The notes under the pieces are model-generated. The model was not told the origin of the DNA. It was given only the letters and a program-made list of their open reading frames with translations, and ran no database searches. This document shows positions 1-9,808 of a DNA stretch of 64,000 bases, in pieces (within the stretch, counting starts at the first letter, position 1; the number at the start of each line of letters is the position of its first letter). The stretch is from contig JAUYSK010000018.1 in assembly GCA_030696345.1 (NCBI GenBank), positions 81,992 to 145,991 on the forward strand. The letters run 5' to 3'. The translations under genes were made by a program, and so were the position numbers. The DNA is from Azonexus sp. (GTDB taxonomy: Bacteria > Pseudomonadota > Gammaproteobacteria > Burkholderiales > Rhodocyclaceae).

Positions 1-1
1 G

Positions 2-592
2 CTCGGACTGACGGCGAGCATGGCCGAGAATGGCCTGCTGGGGGTTGAGGCGATAGCTCGGGGCGAGCGTCCGGATCTGGTCCTGATGGACATCCAGATG
101 CCGGTGATGGATGGATACGCCGCAACCGAGCGTATTCGTCAGATGGAGGTCGAGAATTCCTGGGCGCATCTGCCGATCATTGCCCTGACCGCTGATGCTT
201 TCGAGGAAGACAGAAAGCATTGTCTGGCGGTTGGCATGGATGATTTTCTCGTGAAGCCGCTGGCCATTGACGCCTTGCAGTCGGTGCTCGGGCGCTGGCT
301 TAAACCTGCCTTGCCAATGGTGGAAGCTGCCCTGCAGCCGCGCCAGGAAGAGCGAGACATCGATGTTGCCCAGATCCCCGTTTTGATCAACGAGATCATC
401 CTCCTGCTGGCGGAACATAAATTTGATGCGATTGGCCGACTCAAGGATCTGGAGGTTTTGCTCGAAGCTAGCGCTGCAGAGCCGGAAATGCGTGAGATTT
501 GCCGACTTCTCAACGCTTTTCAATTTGATGAGGCACGTGAACGTTTGTCCGGAATGCTGGTCAATCAAGCCTGGAAAAAAACTGATGCCTGA
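2..592 (+). CDS. C-terminal part of a hybrid histidine kinase or response regulator (5' end outside window)
   Basis: The reading frame is open from the first bases of the window, so this is the tail of a larger protein. It carries most of a receiver (REC) domain: the phospho-acceptor Asp is in [11 protein letters not shown], followed by the conserved Thr/Ala in ALTADAF and Lys in LVKPLA. About 75 further residues follow ([10 protein letters not shown] onward). This tail has no obvious HPt histidine motif and looks like a small helical domain. The stop overlaps the start of the next hybrid kinase by 8 bp, so the two are co-translated parts of one signalling operon. The kinase portion is inferred from family habit and not seen. 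Confidence 0.85.
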   Translation, partial: LGLTASMAENGLLGVEAIARGERPDLVLMDIQMPVMDGYAATERIRQMEVENSWAHLPIIALTADAFEEDRKHCLAVGMDDFLVKPLAIDALQSVLGRWLKPALPMVEAALQPRQEERDIDVAQIPVLINEIILLLAEHKFDAIGRLKDLEVLLEASAAEPEMREICRLLNAFQFDEARERLSGMLVNQAWKKTDA

Positions 593-3008
593 AAAGCTAT
601 CGACAATTCTTGCTATCGACGATACCCCGGCCAACCTGTTGACGCTGGGGGCCGCGCTTTCCGCCGAGTTTGATTTGCGCATGGCTACATCAGGCGCACA
701 GGGCCTGCTGCTTGCGACCTCGATCCTTCCGGATCTGATCCTGCTCGATGTGATGATGCCGGAGATGGACGGCTATGAAGTCTGCCGGCGACTCAAGGCC
801 GACCCGCTATTGACGAATATTCCGGTGATCTTCATCACCGCGATTACCGAGGTGGATGCCGAGTCGACTGGTCTGGAACTGGGCGCGGTTGATTTCATCA
901 CCAAGCCGATCAATGTCCAGATCGCCCGGCAGCGCATCCGCAATCTTCTCGAGCGCGAGCGCTTGCGCAAGAAAGTCGAGGATCAGCGGGACCTGCTGGC
1001 GGCCCAGATCGAAACCCTGCTCAAGCTCACCACGGCTGTTGAACAGAGTCCGGCCTCGGTGGTGATTACGGACCTCGATGCCGGTATTCAGTATGTGAAC
1101 CCAAGGTTCAGTGAGGTGACGGGTTACTGCCCTGACGAAGTGATCGGACAAAACCCCCGCATTCTCCAGTCGGGAACAACTGAAAAAGAGGTCTATGAGA
1201 AATTCTGGAAGACGCTGACTGAAGGGCGAACCTGGAAAGGCGAGCTTCGCAACAAGCGAAAAAATGGCGAGTTCTATTGGGAAGAGGCGCAGATTGCGCC
1301 GGTCAAGAATCAGGCAGGGGCGATCACGCACTATGTTGCGGTCAAGGCGGATATCACGCAGCGCAAGCTGATTGAGGAGGCTCGCGACGAAGCACTGGGC
1401 CGTCTGCAAAAAATCGCCAGCCGCGTTCCCGGTGTCGTTTACCAATACCGCTTGCGCCCGGATGGCAGCTCCTGTTTTCCCTTTGCCAGCGAGGCGATCC
1501 GACAGATTTATCGGGTTAGTCCGGAAGATGTGCGCGACGATGCCTCCGTACTGTTGGCCATTCTCCATCCTGACGATCTGGAGGGGGTTGTCGTCTCCAT
1601 TCGTAAGTCAGCAGAAGACCTGACGCCGTGGCAGCATGAATATCGCGTCAAGTTCGCCGACGGCGCCGTCCGCTGGTTATATGGCGACGCCCTGCCGGAG
1701 CGCGAAGAGGGTGGGGCGACGCTATGGCACGGTTTTATTACCGATATTACCGATCGCAAATGCAGCGAAGCCGAACTGGCGCAGCATCGCCACCACCTTG
1801 AAGCTCTGGTTCAAGCCAGAACCGCGGATTTGTCGATTGCCAAGGAGGTTGCCGAAAGTGCCAACCGGGCCAAGTCGACGTTTTTGACCAACATGAGCCA
1901 CGAATTGCGAACTCCGCTGAATGGCATCATGGGTTTGACCGGCATCGTCTTGCGCCGGGTGACCGATCCGAAGCTGAAAGATCCGTTGACCAAGGTTGAA
2001 AAGGCAGCCCAGCGCCTGCTTGCCATCATCAATGACCTGCTCGATATCTCCCGGATCGAAGCGGAGCGACTGACGCTGGAGACGACAAATTTCAGCGTTG
2101 GTGCCATTCTCGAGAACATCAGGAGCCTGATAGAACCGAAGGCCAGCGAAAAGGGGCTGGCACTGAATTTCGATGTGGCGCCAGCCATCACCAAACTGGT
2201 TGTTCACGGCGACCCGCTGCGTCTTGGGCAGGTTCTCCAGAATCTGATCGGCAACGCCGTCAAATTTACCGCCCAGGGCAGTGTGACGGCCAGCGTGCTT
2301 CTCGTCGAGGAGGCTTCGGATAGCCTGTCACTTCGCTTCCGGATTCAGGATACTGGGATCGGCATTCCGCCGGGTGACCAGGGGCGAATTTTCTCGGCCT
2401 TTGAGCAGGCGGATGGCTCGATGTCCCGCAGTTATGGCGGCACCGGGCTGGGGCTGGCCATCAGCAAGCGCCTGGTCGGCATGATGGGCGGCGAGATCGG
2501 CGTCGACAGCGAGCCCGGGCAAGGCAGCACCTTCTGGTTCTCTGCGCGCTTCGGCAAAGGGGAGCTTCATCCGGCGATGGCGTTTGGCGGAAATCCGTTG
2601 GTTTTCGAAAGTCAGATTAAAGCGCGTTTTCCCGGGCGGCGCGTGCTGCTGGCGGAAGACGAGCCGATCAATCAGGAGGTTTCAATCGGCTTGCTGCAGG
2701 AAGCGGGCCTGCAGGTCGATCTCGCGGTCGATGGTGTCGACGCCGTAGCCTTGGCAGAACAGACTGATTACGCGCTGATTCTGATCGATCTGCAGATGCC
2801 CCGGATGGGTGGTATCGAAGCGGCACAGGCCATCCGGCAGATTCCCGGGCGGCAGACCACCCCGATTCTGGCGATGACGGCGAATGTTTTCGACGAAGAT
2901 CGCAAGCGCTGCCGCGATGCCGGCATGAATGACTTCATTGCCAAACCGGTTGATCCGGCCTTGCTGTTTGGTGTTCTGCTCAAGTGGCTGGCGGAGCCGC
3001 GCAGCTGA
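585..3008 (+). CDS. REC-PAS-PAS-HisKA-HATPase-REC hybrid sensor histidine kinase
   Basis: 807 residues from the ATG at 585, chosen because the receiver domain starts right after it ([12 protein letters not shown]) and a GGAA stretch precedes it; the longer in-frame extension from 423 overlaps the upstream gene and is not domain-like. Domains in order: REC (about 6-125, Asp in [11 protein letters not shown]), PAS/PAC (150-262), a second PAS (275-390), HisKA with the phospho-His in [15 protein letters not shown], HATPase with DTGIGIP and GGTGLGLAI, and a C-terminal REC (Asp in [11 protein letters not shown]). There are no transmembrane segments, so it is a cytoplasmic sensor. No HPt domain is present; a separate phosphotransfer protein would be needed for a full relay. 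The ligand is unknown. Confidence 0.92.
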   Translation: MPEKLSTILAIDDTPANLLTLGAALSAEFDLRMATSGAQGLLLATSILPDLILLDVMMPEMDGYEVCRRLKADPLLTNIPVIFITAITEVDAESTGLELGAVDFITKPINVQIARQRIRNLLERERLRKKVEDQRDLLAAQIETLLKLTTAVEQSPASVVITDLDAGIQYVNPRFSEVTGYCPDEVIGQNPRILQSGTTEKEVYEKFWKTLTEGRTWKGELRNKRKNGEFYWEEAQIAPVKNQAGAITHYVAVKADITQRKLIEEARDEALGRLQKIASRVPGVVYQYRLRPDGSSCFPFASEAIRQIYRVSPEDVRDDASVLLAILHPDDLEGVVVSIRKSAEDLTPWQHEYRVKFADGAVRWLYGDALPEREEGGATLWHGFITDITDRKCSEAELAQHRHHLEALVQARTADLSIAKEVAESANRAKSTFLTNMSHELRTPLNGIMGLTGIVLRRVTDPKLKDPLTKVEKAAQRLLAIINDLLDISRIEAERLTLETTNFSVGAILENIRSLIEPKASEKGLALNFDVAPAITKLVVHGDPLRLGQVLQNLIGNAVKFTAQGSVTASVLLVEEASDSLSLRFRIQDTGIGIPPGDQGRIFSAFEQADGSMSRSYGGTGLGLAISKRLVGMMGGEIGVDSEPGQGSTFWFSARFGKGELHPAMAFGGNPLVFESQIKARFPGRRVLLAEDEPINQEVSIGLLQEAGLQVDLAVDGVDAVALAEQTDYALILIDLQMPRMGGIEAAQAIRQIPGRQTTPILAMTANVFDEDRKRCRDAGMNDFIAKPVDPALLFGVLLKWLAEPRS

Positions 3009-3011
3009 CTC

Positions 3012-3674
3012 TTATTTCTGCTTGAGCCAGCGGAGCAGGACAAGCGCGACGAGGCTGGAAGCCAGTTGAAATGCGGCGACAAACGCCAGCAGTGCGGCAA
3101 AGCCGCCGATCAATACCGGTCCGGCAGTATCGGTATTGTTGAAGCTGCGGCTCACCTGATTAAAGACGAAACCCGCGCTGTAGCTGGCAACGAAGAAGCC
3201 GATGGCGCTGCTGGCCAACAGGGCAGGAATGGACATGACTTCTTTAAGCGGCTTGCCGTTCCGGAACTGCCGAATCTGACGGCGGATCACGACGATCAAC
3301 AATCCCAGGGCGAGTGCAAGGCCGCCAATGGTCAGCAGAGGCAGTAGCCAGCGCTCGGTTTTGGCGTAGCGGGCCATGTCATTCTTGGGCCAGTATTTTT
3401 CCTGAGCGGGCGGTTGCGCCGTTTCGGGCAAACGGCTTTCCGGCCGGACCGCCGCTATTTTTGTACAGTCTTCATTGCCGGCTGGGCGAATGGTCTTTGC
3501 GCCGCTGGGGCAGGGGCCAGCCTGCATGGTTGGCAGATTGTTGATCTCGCAGATGGCCGAGTTTCGGTTGGCGCAATCTTCCTGAGCGGTTGGAACATAA
3601 GCCTGGCTGGCACCCGCACTGAGCAGGCTCAGCGCCAGGCCGAGTTGCAGGAGCAAGTGCTGGCTGGCTCTCAC
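3012..3674 (-). CDS. Putative exported/membrane protein, coupled to mutL
   Basis: 220 residues from a GTG at 3674 whose bases form a GTGA overlap with the mutL stop, implying translational coupling. The N-terminus (MRASQHLLLQLGLALSLLSAGASQA) is a signal peptide. A Cys-containing periplasmic stretch follows (four Cys between about residues 34 and 72), and then two or three hydrophobic helices in the C-terminal half (around LLPLLTIGGLALALGLLIVV and ALLASSAIGFFVAS). No named domain was recognised. The four cysteines suggest disulfides in the periplasm, which is inference. An ORF extending upstream to 3746 inside mutL is rejected as the start because it lacks a signal sequence. Confidence 0.7.
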   Translation of the reverse strand: MRASQHLLLQLGLALSLLSAGASQAYVPTAQEDCANRNSAICEINNLPTMQAGPCPSGAKTIRPAGNEDCTKIAAVRPESRLPETAQPPAQEKYWPKNDMARYAKTERWLLPLLTIGGLALALGLLIVVIRRQIRQFRNGKPLKEVMSIPALLASSAIGFFVASYSAGFVFNQVSRSFNNTDTAGPVLIGGFAALLAFVAAFQLASSLVALVLLRWLKQK

Positions 3675-5542
3675 TGCCCGCGCAAGAACAATTTGTCGAG
3701 CTGATCGAGCGGCAGCTCCGTCCACGTTGGCCGGCCGTGGTTGCACTGGCCGGCGCGTTCGGTTTCTTCCATTTGCCGCAACAGGGCGTTCATTTCCGGC
3801 AAGGTGAGCTGACGGTTGGCACGTACGGCACCATGGCAGGCCATGGTCGCCAGCAATTCGTTGCGGTGGGCGGTGGCAAGCTGGGTGATGCCGTGTTCGC
3901 GCAGTTCGGCGATCAGCGAGCGGGCCAGTGCGGCCGGGTCGCCGGACTGAAGCAGAGCGGGAACGCTGCGCACGCCGAGCTGGTTGGGGCCAAGCGGGGC
4001 GATTTGAAAGCCAAGGTCGGCCAGGGCTTCGGCGTGTTCTTCAACCGCAGCGATGTCGAGCGGGTCGGCCGAGAAGACAGCCGGGATCAACAGTGCTTGC
4101 GTCGCGATCTGGCGATTGTCGAACGCGGTTTTCAGCTTTTCGTAGAGGATGCGTTCGTGCGCCGCATGCATGTCGATCAGCACCAGGCCGCGAGCATTCT
4201 GGGCCAGGATGTAGATGCCGTGCAGTTGGGCCAGCGCGTAGCCGAGCGGCGAACTGCTGCACCCCAAGGGTACTTCCTGCGGGGCGCGGTCAACGGCCCC
4301 AGAAGGCAAAAACTGCGGGGTGGTGGCCGGATTGGCTGACGAATAGCTTGGGCTGCCGATGTCCTGCGCGGCGCGGGCGAAGGCGAGGTAGGCCGCAGCA
4401 GCGGGTTCGGCGATGCCGAGACTGTCCTGATAACGGAGCGGCGAGGGCGGTGCCGTCATTCCCGCGGATGCGGAAGTCACAGGGGTTGGATAAACCGTGG
4501 TCTGTCCCCGGTTTTCCCGGTTTTGCCGGTTTTCCCGGTTTTCCCGGTTTTCTTCGCGGTTTTCTGCGGTTGCCAGTGTCCGCTGGATGGCATGGAAAAC
4601 GAACTGATGCATGGCGCGCGAGTCGCGGAAGCGGACTTCGGTCTTGGCCGGGTGCACATTCACATCGACCAGCGCCGGGTCGATGGTGACGAACAGGCAG
4701 ACGGCCGGCTGGCGGCTGCCGTGCAGCACGTCGCGGTAAGCTTCGCGCAGGGCGTGGCTGATGATCTTGTCGCGGACGAACCGGCCATTGACGAAGACGT
4801 ACTGGCCATCCTTGGCATCGGTGGCGCGGGTCGGGTCGATGGCGAAGCCGGCGATGGAAAGCGGGCCGGCAGCGGCGTCGAGGCGGCGGGCGGCACCAAG
4901 GAAATCGTCGCCGAGGATGTCGGCGATGCGGCGGGCGCTGTCGGCCGGGGCGAACTGAAACAGGTTGCGGCCATTGTGGGTCAGGCTGAAGGCGACATCC
5001 GGCCGGGTCAGCGCCAGACGTTTGACGGCATCGGCACAATGGGCGAACTCAGTGCCTTCGGCCTTGAGGAATTTGCGCCGGGCCGGGGTGTTGTAATAGA
5101 GGTCGCGCATTTCGACGACAGTGCCGGCCATCAGTGCCGCTGGTTCCGGCTCGGCGCCGGTTTCGGCTTTCAGTTTCCAGGCATGGCTGGCGCCGCGTTC
5201 GCGGCTGCTGATAGCGAGTCGCGCGACAGAAGCGACCGACGCCAGTGCTTCGCCACGAAAACCCAGGGTGCCGACCCGTTCGAGGTCGTCCAGCGAGACA
5301 ATTTTCGAGGTGGCGTGACGGGTCAGGGCCAGCGTCAATTCTTCCCTGGCGATACCGCAGCCATCGTCGGTAACGCGGATCAGTTTGACGCCGCCTTCTT
5401 CGAGATGCACCTGAATCGCCTTGCTGCAGGCGTCGAGGCTGTTTTCGAGGAGTTCCTTGAGTACGGAGGCGGGTCTTTCGACCACTTCGCCAGCGGCAAT
5501 CTGGCTGATCAGGAGGTCGGGGAGGCGGGCAATCGTCGGCAT
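3671..5542 (-). CDS. mutL: DNA mismatch repair protein MutL
   Basis: 623 residues. The GHKL ATPase N-terminus is typical: IAAGEVVERP, LKELLENSLDA with the catalytic Glu, DDGCGI, and TLGFRGEALASV. The C-terminal dimerisation/endonuclease domain contains DMHAAHERILYE, matching the DQHA(X)2E(X)4E endonuclease motif, so this MutL is probably a nicking type, as in bacteria without MutH. The two halves are joined by a long linker (about residues 320-420). This linker contains Glu-Asn-Arg tandem repeats and a palindromic insertion-like stretch, both listed separately. It is divergent from the DedA gene at 5598. MutL couples MutS mismatch recognition to strand incision. Confidence 0.97.
   Translation of the reverse strand: MPTIARLPDLLISQIAAGEVVERPASVLKELLENSLDACSKAIQVHLEEGGVKLIRVTDDGCGIAREELTLALTRHATSKIVSLDDLERVGTLGFRGEALASVASVARLAISSRERGASHAWKLKAETGAEPEPAALMAGTVVEMRDLYYNTPARRKFLKAEGTEFAHCADAVKRLALTRPDVAFSLTHNGRNLFQFAPADSARRIADILGDDFLGAARRLDAAAGPLSIAGFAIDPTRATDAKDGQYVFVNGRFVRDKIISHALREAYRDVLHGSRQPAVCLFVTIDPALVDVNVHPAKTEVRFRDSRAMHQFVFHAIQRTLATAENREENRENRENRQNRENRGQTTVYPTPVTSASAGMTAPPSPLRYQDSLGIAEPAAAAYLAFARAAQDIGSPSYSSANPATTPQFLPSGAVDRAPQEVPLGCSSSPLGYALAQLHGIYILAQNARGLVLIDMHAAHERILYEKLKTAFDNRQIATQALLIPAVFSADPLDIAAVEEHAEALADLGFQIAPLGPNQLGVRSVPALLQSGDPAALARSLIAELREHGITQLATAHRNELLATMACHGAVRANRQLTLPEMNALLRQMEETERAGQCNHGRPTWTELPLDQLDKLFLRGQ
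4453..4480. repeat. REP-like imperfect palindrome within mutL
   Basis: The sequence CGTCATTCCCGCGGATGCGG and its flank form an imperfect dyad (GTCATTCC pairing with GGAAGTCAC). It encodes VTSASAGMT in the MutL linker. The same CGTCATTCCCG half-site begins the perfect palindrome at 55829-55861, so the two are probably members of one dispersed family, here tolerated in frame in a non-conserved linker. Confidence 0.5.
4506..4569. repeat. Tandem 9-bp repeats inside the mutL linker
   Basis: On the mutL strand the unit is GAAAACCGG, encoding Glu-Asn-Arg. Six ENR-like units can be read (ENR, EENR, ENR, ENR, QNR, ENR), some with single-base variation. Because the unit is 9 bp, gain or loss of copies keeps the mutL frame open and only changes linker length. 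The repeat lies between the ATPase and endonuclease domains. Confidence 0.85.
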
Positions 5543-5597
5543 GACGGGATTATAGCTTGCGGTAGAATCCGGGTTTTCTTAACCCCGGCGCATCCGC

Positions 5598-6239
5598 ATG
5601 GAACTTCTGACCCAGTTCATCGATATCGTTCTTCATCTCGACAAGCATCTGGCGATTCTGGTGCAGCAATACGGGCTGTGGATCTACGGCATCCTCTTCG
5701 TGATCATCTTTTCCGAAACCGGTTTCGTCGTGACGCCGTTTCTGCCCGGTGATTCATTGCTGTTCGTGGCCGGGGCGCTGGCGGCGCTCGGCGAAGGGGG
5801 CATGGATATTTTCGTGTTGATGGGCGTGCTGGTGGCGGCGGCCATTCTCGGCAACATGGTCAATTACCAGATCGGCCGCTTTCTCGGGCCCAAGGTGTTC
5901 CATTGGGAAAGCTCGCGCTTTTTCAACAAGAACGCCTTGATCAAGACGCACGCCTTTTATGAAAAACATGGTGGCAAGACGCTGGTAATTTCGCGCTTCC
6001 TGCCGTTGTTCCGGACCTTTGCGCCTTTCGTGGCCGGCATCGGTTCGATGTCTTATGCCAAGTTCACGCTGTTCAATCTGATCGGCGCGATCAGTTGGGT
6101 GGTTTCGCTGTGTCTGGCCGGTTATTGGCTGGGCAACATTCCCTGGGTCAAGGCGAACCTGTCGCTGATCATCATCGGCATCATCATCTCTTCGCTGATT
6201 CCGATCGGGATTGGTTATGTGAAAAGCAAGGAGGCCTGA
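5598..6239 (+). CDS. DedA/SNARE-associated family membrane protein
   Basis: 213 residues, a multi-pass inner-membrane protein. It shows DedA hallmarks: an acidic FSETG motif followed by TPFLPGDSLLFVAGAL, NYQIGRFLGPKVF, and the conserved FRTFAPFVAGIGSMSY segment. DedA proteins contribute to membrane homeostasis, and some are undecaprenyl-phosphate or phospholipid flippases or transporters; the substrate here cannot be read from the sequence. It is first in a rightward run of six genes with tiny gaps or overlaps: its TGA overlaps the ATG of the lipoprotein gene by one base. It is divergent from mutL with only 55 bp between starts. Confidence 0.93.
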   Translation: MELLTQFIDIVLHLDKHLAILVQQYGLWIYGILFVIIFSETGFVVTPFLPGDSLLFVAGALAALGEGGMDIFVLMGVLVAAAILGNMVNYQIGRFLGPKVFHWESSRFFNKNALIKTHAFYEKHGGKTLVISRFLPLFRTFAPFVAGIGSMSYAKFTLFNLIGAISWVVSLCLAGYWLGNIPWVKANLSLIIIGIIISSLIPIGIGYVKSKEA

Positions 6240-6937
6240 TGCGCTGGCTGGCCGTCCTGCTGGCGTTGACGCTGGCCGCATGCGCCACGAAGCTGGGCAA
6301 GGATGGTCGTACGGAGACGACGGTCGACGCCAAATATCTGCTGAAAACAGAAGTTGACCGCATCGCCGATGCCAGTCGTGCCGAAGTGATGGGGGGCTTG
6401 ATGCTGATCGCTGACAAGCTCTATCGGCGCAATCCAAAAGAGTGGAAAAAGGCCGGCGTGGCCAGCCGCGAGGCGGCGCTGGAGCGGCTGAAGATGCGTT
6501 TCTATCGCAGCCTGCCGGAACTGGGTGGCCTGCGCGAGCGGCAGGCAGCGTTGCTGGCCTTCAGCGAAACCTATACCGGCGACCGTGTTGCGGCGTTGAT
6601 GCTCGGTTTGCTGACGATGGCCGATGCGGCTTTCGAGCACAAGGAAGAGTTCTACATGCTGGACAGCCTCAACGAAACGAAACTGTTGAACTGTGCCCGC
6701 AATATGGAGGTTGCGATCTGGAAACTGGGCAACGACCGTACCGCAAGCGGCGAGTTGTTTCTGCTCTCCAACGAGCTTGATCCGGCTAATCGCAATCTCT
6801 CCTTCGAGCGAGAATTCGGCCGCCTGATGGGGCTGCTTGATTTGATGGCCAAAGTCGTTGCGGACCGCAACGGGCGTACCGTGTCGCGGCTGACCCAGTC
6901 GGTGGCGACCATGGTCTTTCTACCTGTAGGTTTTTGA
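6239..6937 (+). CDS. Predicted outer-membrane lipoprotein, unknown function
   Basis: 232 residues from the ATG at 6239, which overlaps the preceding stop (TGATG). The N-terminus MRWLAVLLALTLAACATK is a short lipoprotein signal with the LAAC lipobox, so Cys15 would be lipidated after cleavage. The rest is a soluble, largely helical domain (RTETTVDAKYLLKTEVDRIA onward) with no family I can name; similar conserved hypothetical lipoproteins are common in betaproteobacteria. A longer ORF start at 6095 lies inside the DedA gene and is ignored. It belongs to the dedA-purN operon. Confidence 0.8.
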   Translation: MRWLAVLLALTLAACATKLGKDGRTETTVDAKYLLKTEVDRIADASRAEVMGGLMLIADKLYRRNPKEWKKAGVASREAALERLKMRFYRSLPELGGLRERQAALLAFSETYTGDRVAALMLGLLTMADAAFEHKEEFYMLDSLNETKLLNCARNMEVAIWKLGNDRTASGELFLLSNELDPANRNLSFEREFGRLMGLLDLMAKVVADRNGRTVSRLTQSVATMVFLPVGF

Positions 6938-6938
6938 A

Positions 6939-7586
6939 ATGAAAAATATCGTCATCCTGATTTCCGGCCGGGGCAGCAACATGGAGGCGCTGATCGCCGC
7001 CCGCGATGCCGGCGATCTGCCGATCAACATCGCCGCCGTGATCAGCAACCGGCCGGAGGCCGAAGGGCTGGAGACTGCCGTCCGGGCCGGCATCACCGCG
7101 CACTTCATCAACCACAAGGGCTTTGCCGGGCGGGAGTCTTTTGACGCCGCGCTGGCCGAATGCATCGACCAGTTTTCGCCGGATCTGGTGGTGCTGGCTG
7201 GCTTCATGCGCATCCTGACCGAAGGCTTTGTGCGGCATTACGAAGGTCGCCTGGTCAATATTCACCCTTCCTTGCTGCCATCGTTTTCCGGCCTGCACAC
7301 CCATCAGCGGGCGCTGGAAGAGGGCGTGCGCATCCACGGCTGTACGGTGCATTTCGTGACGCCGACGCTGGATCATGGCCCGGTGATCATTCAGGCGGCC
7401 GTGCCGGTGCTTGATGGCGATACCGAAGCGACGCTCGCGGCGCGCGTGCTGCAGCAGGAACACAAGGTCTATCCGCAAGCCGTGCGCTGGTTTGTCGACG
7501 GCCGGCTGACGCTGGAGAATGGCCGCGTCCGCCTGGCGGCTGATCAGGCCGATGCCGCCGTGATGATCTCGCCCGAGATTCGCTAG
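6939..7586 (+). CDS. purN: Phosphoribosylglycinamide formyltransferase (GART)
   Basis: 215 residues, the normal length for PurN. It transfers the formyl group of 10-formyl-tetrahydrofolate to GAR, the third step of de novo purine synthesis. Visible motifs are the phosphate-binding ISGRGSNMEAL near the start, the catalytic Asn/His in NIHPSLLP (about residue 106-112), the substrate loop SGLHTHQRAL, and the catalytic Asp in LDHGPVI. It starts 2 bp after the lipoprotein stop. Confidence 0.97.
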   Translation: MKNIVILISGRGSNMEALIAARDAGDLPINIAAVISNRPEAEGLETAVRAGITAHFINHKGFAGRESFDAALAECIDQFSPDLVVLAGFMRILTEGFVRHYEGRLVNIHPSLLPSFSGLHTHQRALEEGVRIHGCTVHFVTPTLDHGPVIIQAAVPVLDGDTEATLAARVLQQEHKVYPQAVRWFVDGRLTLENGRVRLAADQADAAVMISPEIR

Positions 7587-7592
7587 GCGGCG

Positions 7593-8549
7593 ATGCCGTT
7601 CGCGCTGCTCATCGCCCTGGCCGGTTCGCTGGCCATTCACGGGGCGGCGCTGTTCGGGACGGATGTCGAGTTGTTCGGTAGTGAGCCGGAGCCCGTGAGC
7701 TTGCGGGCGGAAATTCAGCCGCCACCGCCACCGCCAGCGCCGGTTCCCGAGGTGCTGCACCCGGCACCCATGCCTCCTGCCAAACCCGCCAAGCCGGGCG
7801 TGCTGGCCAGCGCCAGACCTTCACCGATTGCGGTGCCTGCCCCGGCTGAAGTCCCGGTGGAAATTGCCCCGGAAGTGCCGTCCACCGCAGCTCTCATCAT
7901 TCCCGAGCCGGCGAAGCCGATTCTGCCGGCCAGCGGCGTCATTCGCTTCGCCATCTTCAAGGAATCGATCGGCTTTCAGGTGGGCCGCGCCGAACATCGC
8001 TGGGAATTTACCGAAGATGGCCGTTACCGGCTGACCGGCATCACCGAAACCAGCGGCCTCGCCGCCTTGCTCAAACCGGTGCGGCTGGAAGTGGAAAGTA
8101 GTGGCCGACTGGTGGCCGGCGGTTTGCAGCCGGAGACATTTCGTAGCCTGAAGAACGGCAAGGACGCCAATGAAAATGCCGATTTTGACTGGTCGACCGC
8201 AGCCGTCCGCCTTTCCCGTGATGGCAGCCTGCGGCCGATCTCACCCGGGGCGCAGGACATCCTGTCGCTCCATTACCAGCTGGCCTATCTCGGCAAACTG
8301 GCCGAAGGCGCCAGTATTGACGTCGTTACCGGCAAGAAATACGAGCGCTATGCCCTCGATTCGCTGGGCGAGGAAGAAATCGAGGTTCCGGCCGGTCGTT
8401 TTCGCACTTTGCACCTGCGGGCGATGACTGATAACACCACGGAAATCTGGATCGCGCTCGATCGGGGGCGCTTGCCGGTTAAAATTCGCTTTACAGATAA
8501 AAAGGGCGAAAGCTTCGAGCAGGTCGCCACTGAATTAGGAATGCCATGA
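7593..8549 (+). CDS. DUF3108 domain protein with proline-rich N-terminal linker
   Basis: 318 residues. An N-terminal hydrophobic segment (LLIALAGSLAIHGAALFG) anchors the protein. A Pro/Ala-rich linker follows (PPPPPPAPVPEVLHPAPM, about 47-75), like the periplasmic linker of TonB-type proteins. The C-terminal part (about 115-318) matches the DUF3108 pattern: IRFAIFKESIGFQVGRAEH, YRLTGITETSGLAALL, and FRTLHLRAMTD. DUF3108 proteins are predicted envelope beta-rich proteins of unknown function and often sit next to purN in betaproteobacteria. The last 4 bp overlap the next gene (ATGA). Confidence 0.85.
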   Translation: MPFALLIALAGSLAIHGAALFGTDVELFGSEPEPVSLRAEIQPPPPPPAPVPEVLHPAPMPPAKPAKPGVLASARPSPIAVPAPAEVPVEIAPEVPSTAALIIPEPAKPILPASGVIRFAIFKESIGFQVGRAEHRWEFTEDGRYRLTGITETSGLAALLKPVRLEVESSGRLVAGGLQPETFRSLKNGKDANENADFDWSTAAVRLSRDGSLRPISPGAQDILSLHYQLAYLGKLAEGASIDVVTGKKYERYALDSLGEEEIEVPAGRFRTLHLRAMTDNTTEIWIALDRGRLPVKIRFTDKKGESFEQVATELGMP

Positions 8550-9808
8550 AAGCCCGCTTCACCCCCGCCCTGTTTGCCCATGCCGAAGCTGTTCTCGGCC
8601 AGTTGCTGCGCTTCGAATACCCGGCTGATGCTGTCGTTTCGCGCTATTTCCGCGACCACCGTGAACTGGGTCACGCCGACCGCGCCTTTGTTGCCGAAAC
8701 CGTGTTTGCCGTGCTGCGGCGCGGCCGTAGCCTGGAAGCACGTTGTGGCGGCAAGCTTTCCGATCGCGGCCTGCTGCTGACCGTGCTGACCGTGACGCGT
8801 GGCTGGAGCCAGCGCGAACTGGCCCCGGTACTGCGCGCCAGCGAAGAGGAATGGCTGGCTGCCGCCAAGGCCATGCCGGAGAGCGAGTTTTCGCCGGCCG
8901 TCCGGAGTGATCTGCCGGACTGGCTCTACGCCCGGCTGGAAGCCCAGTTTGGTGTCGAAGAAGTGGTCAAGCTGGCGCATGCGCTGAATCAGCCGGCGCC
9001 GCTCGATTTGCGGGTCAATACCTTGAAGACCAATCGGGAAGCGGTGCTCGCCCAGTTTGAAACTGAAGGCATCGCCGCCATCCCCGGACCGTTGTCGCCG
9101 ATGGCGATTCGCCTGCGCGAAAAGCCGGCGCTGGCCAAGCATCCGCTGTTCCTTGAAGGTGCTTTCGAGGTGCAGGACGAAGGCAGCCAGTTGCTCGGTT
9201 ACCTGATGGAGCCGAAGCGTGGCGAACTGGTCGTCGATTTCTGCGCCGGTGCCGGTGGCAAGACGCTGTTGCTCGGCGCACTGATGAAGAATACTGGTCG
9301 CCTCTATGCCTACGATGTTTCCGACAAACGTCTGGCCAAGCTGAAGCCGCGTCTGGCGCGCTCCGGCCTCTCCAATGTGCATCCGGCCCGCATCGAGCAT
9401 GAGCGCGACACCAAGATCAAGCGACTGTCCGGCAAGGCTGACCGCGTGCTGGTCGATGCGCCGTGTTCCGGCCTCGGCACGCTGCGCCGCAATCCCGATC
9501 TGAAGTGGCGCCAGAACGAAGATTCGGTTGCCGAACTTGCCATCAAGCAGGCAGCAATTCTCGATTCGGCAGCGAAAATGGTGCGCCCCGGCGGCCGGCT
9601 GGTTTATGCCACCTGCAGCCTGTTGACCGCAGAAAACGATGCGATCATCGAAGCCTTCCTCGCCAGCCATCCTGAATTCACGCTGACGCCGGCCTCCGCC
9701 GTGCTGGCCAAACATGGCATCACCGTCGACGGCGATTTCCTGCGGCTGCTGCCGCATCAACACAACACGGATGGTTTCTTCGCGGCGGTTCTGGACAAGA
9801 AGGCATGA
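8546..9808 (+). CDS. RsmB/NOP-family SAM-dependent RNA cytosine-C5 methyltransferase
   Basis: 420 residues. The catalytic region shows the SAM-binding motif VVDFCAGAGGKTLLLGAL, the motif IV VDAPCSGLGTLRRNPDLKWR, and the second-Cys motif YATCSLLTAEND; both catalytic/release cysteines of m5C RNA methyltransferases are present. The N-terminal about 150 residues do not look like the NusB domain of classical RsmB, so the exact target (16S rRNA C967 or another site) is uncertain and no symbol is given. The start overlaps the DUF3108 stop and the stop overlaps the MscS start, each by 4 bp. Confidence 0.9.
   Translation: MKARFTPALFAHAEAVLGQLLRFEYPADAVVSRYFRDHRELGHADRAFVAETVFAVLRRGRSLEARCGGKLSDRGLLLTVLTVTRGWSQRELAPVLRASEEEWLAAAKAMPESEFSPAVRSDLPDWLYARLEAQFGVEEVVKLAHALNQPAPLDLRVNTLKTNREAVLAQFETEGIAAIPGPLSPMAIRLREKPALAKHPLFLEGAFEVQDEGSQLLGYLMEPKRGELVVDFCAGAGGKTLLLGALMKNTGRLYAYDVSDKRLAKLKPRLARSGLSNVHPARIEHERDTKIKRLSGKADRVLVDAPCSGLGTLRRNPDLKWRQNEDSVAELAIKQAAILDSAAKMVRPGGRLVYATCSLLTAENDAIIEAFLASHPEFTLTPASAVLAKHGITVDGDFLRLLPHQHNTDGFFAAVLDKKA

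Noticed and set aside
4523..5752. Long plus-strand ORF (409 codons) antisense to mutL
   Set aside because: It lies opposite a fully conserved mutL, has repetitive Gly/Ala/Val-rich composition, no ribosome-binding site and no domain; a shadow caused by GC-rich codon bias.
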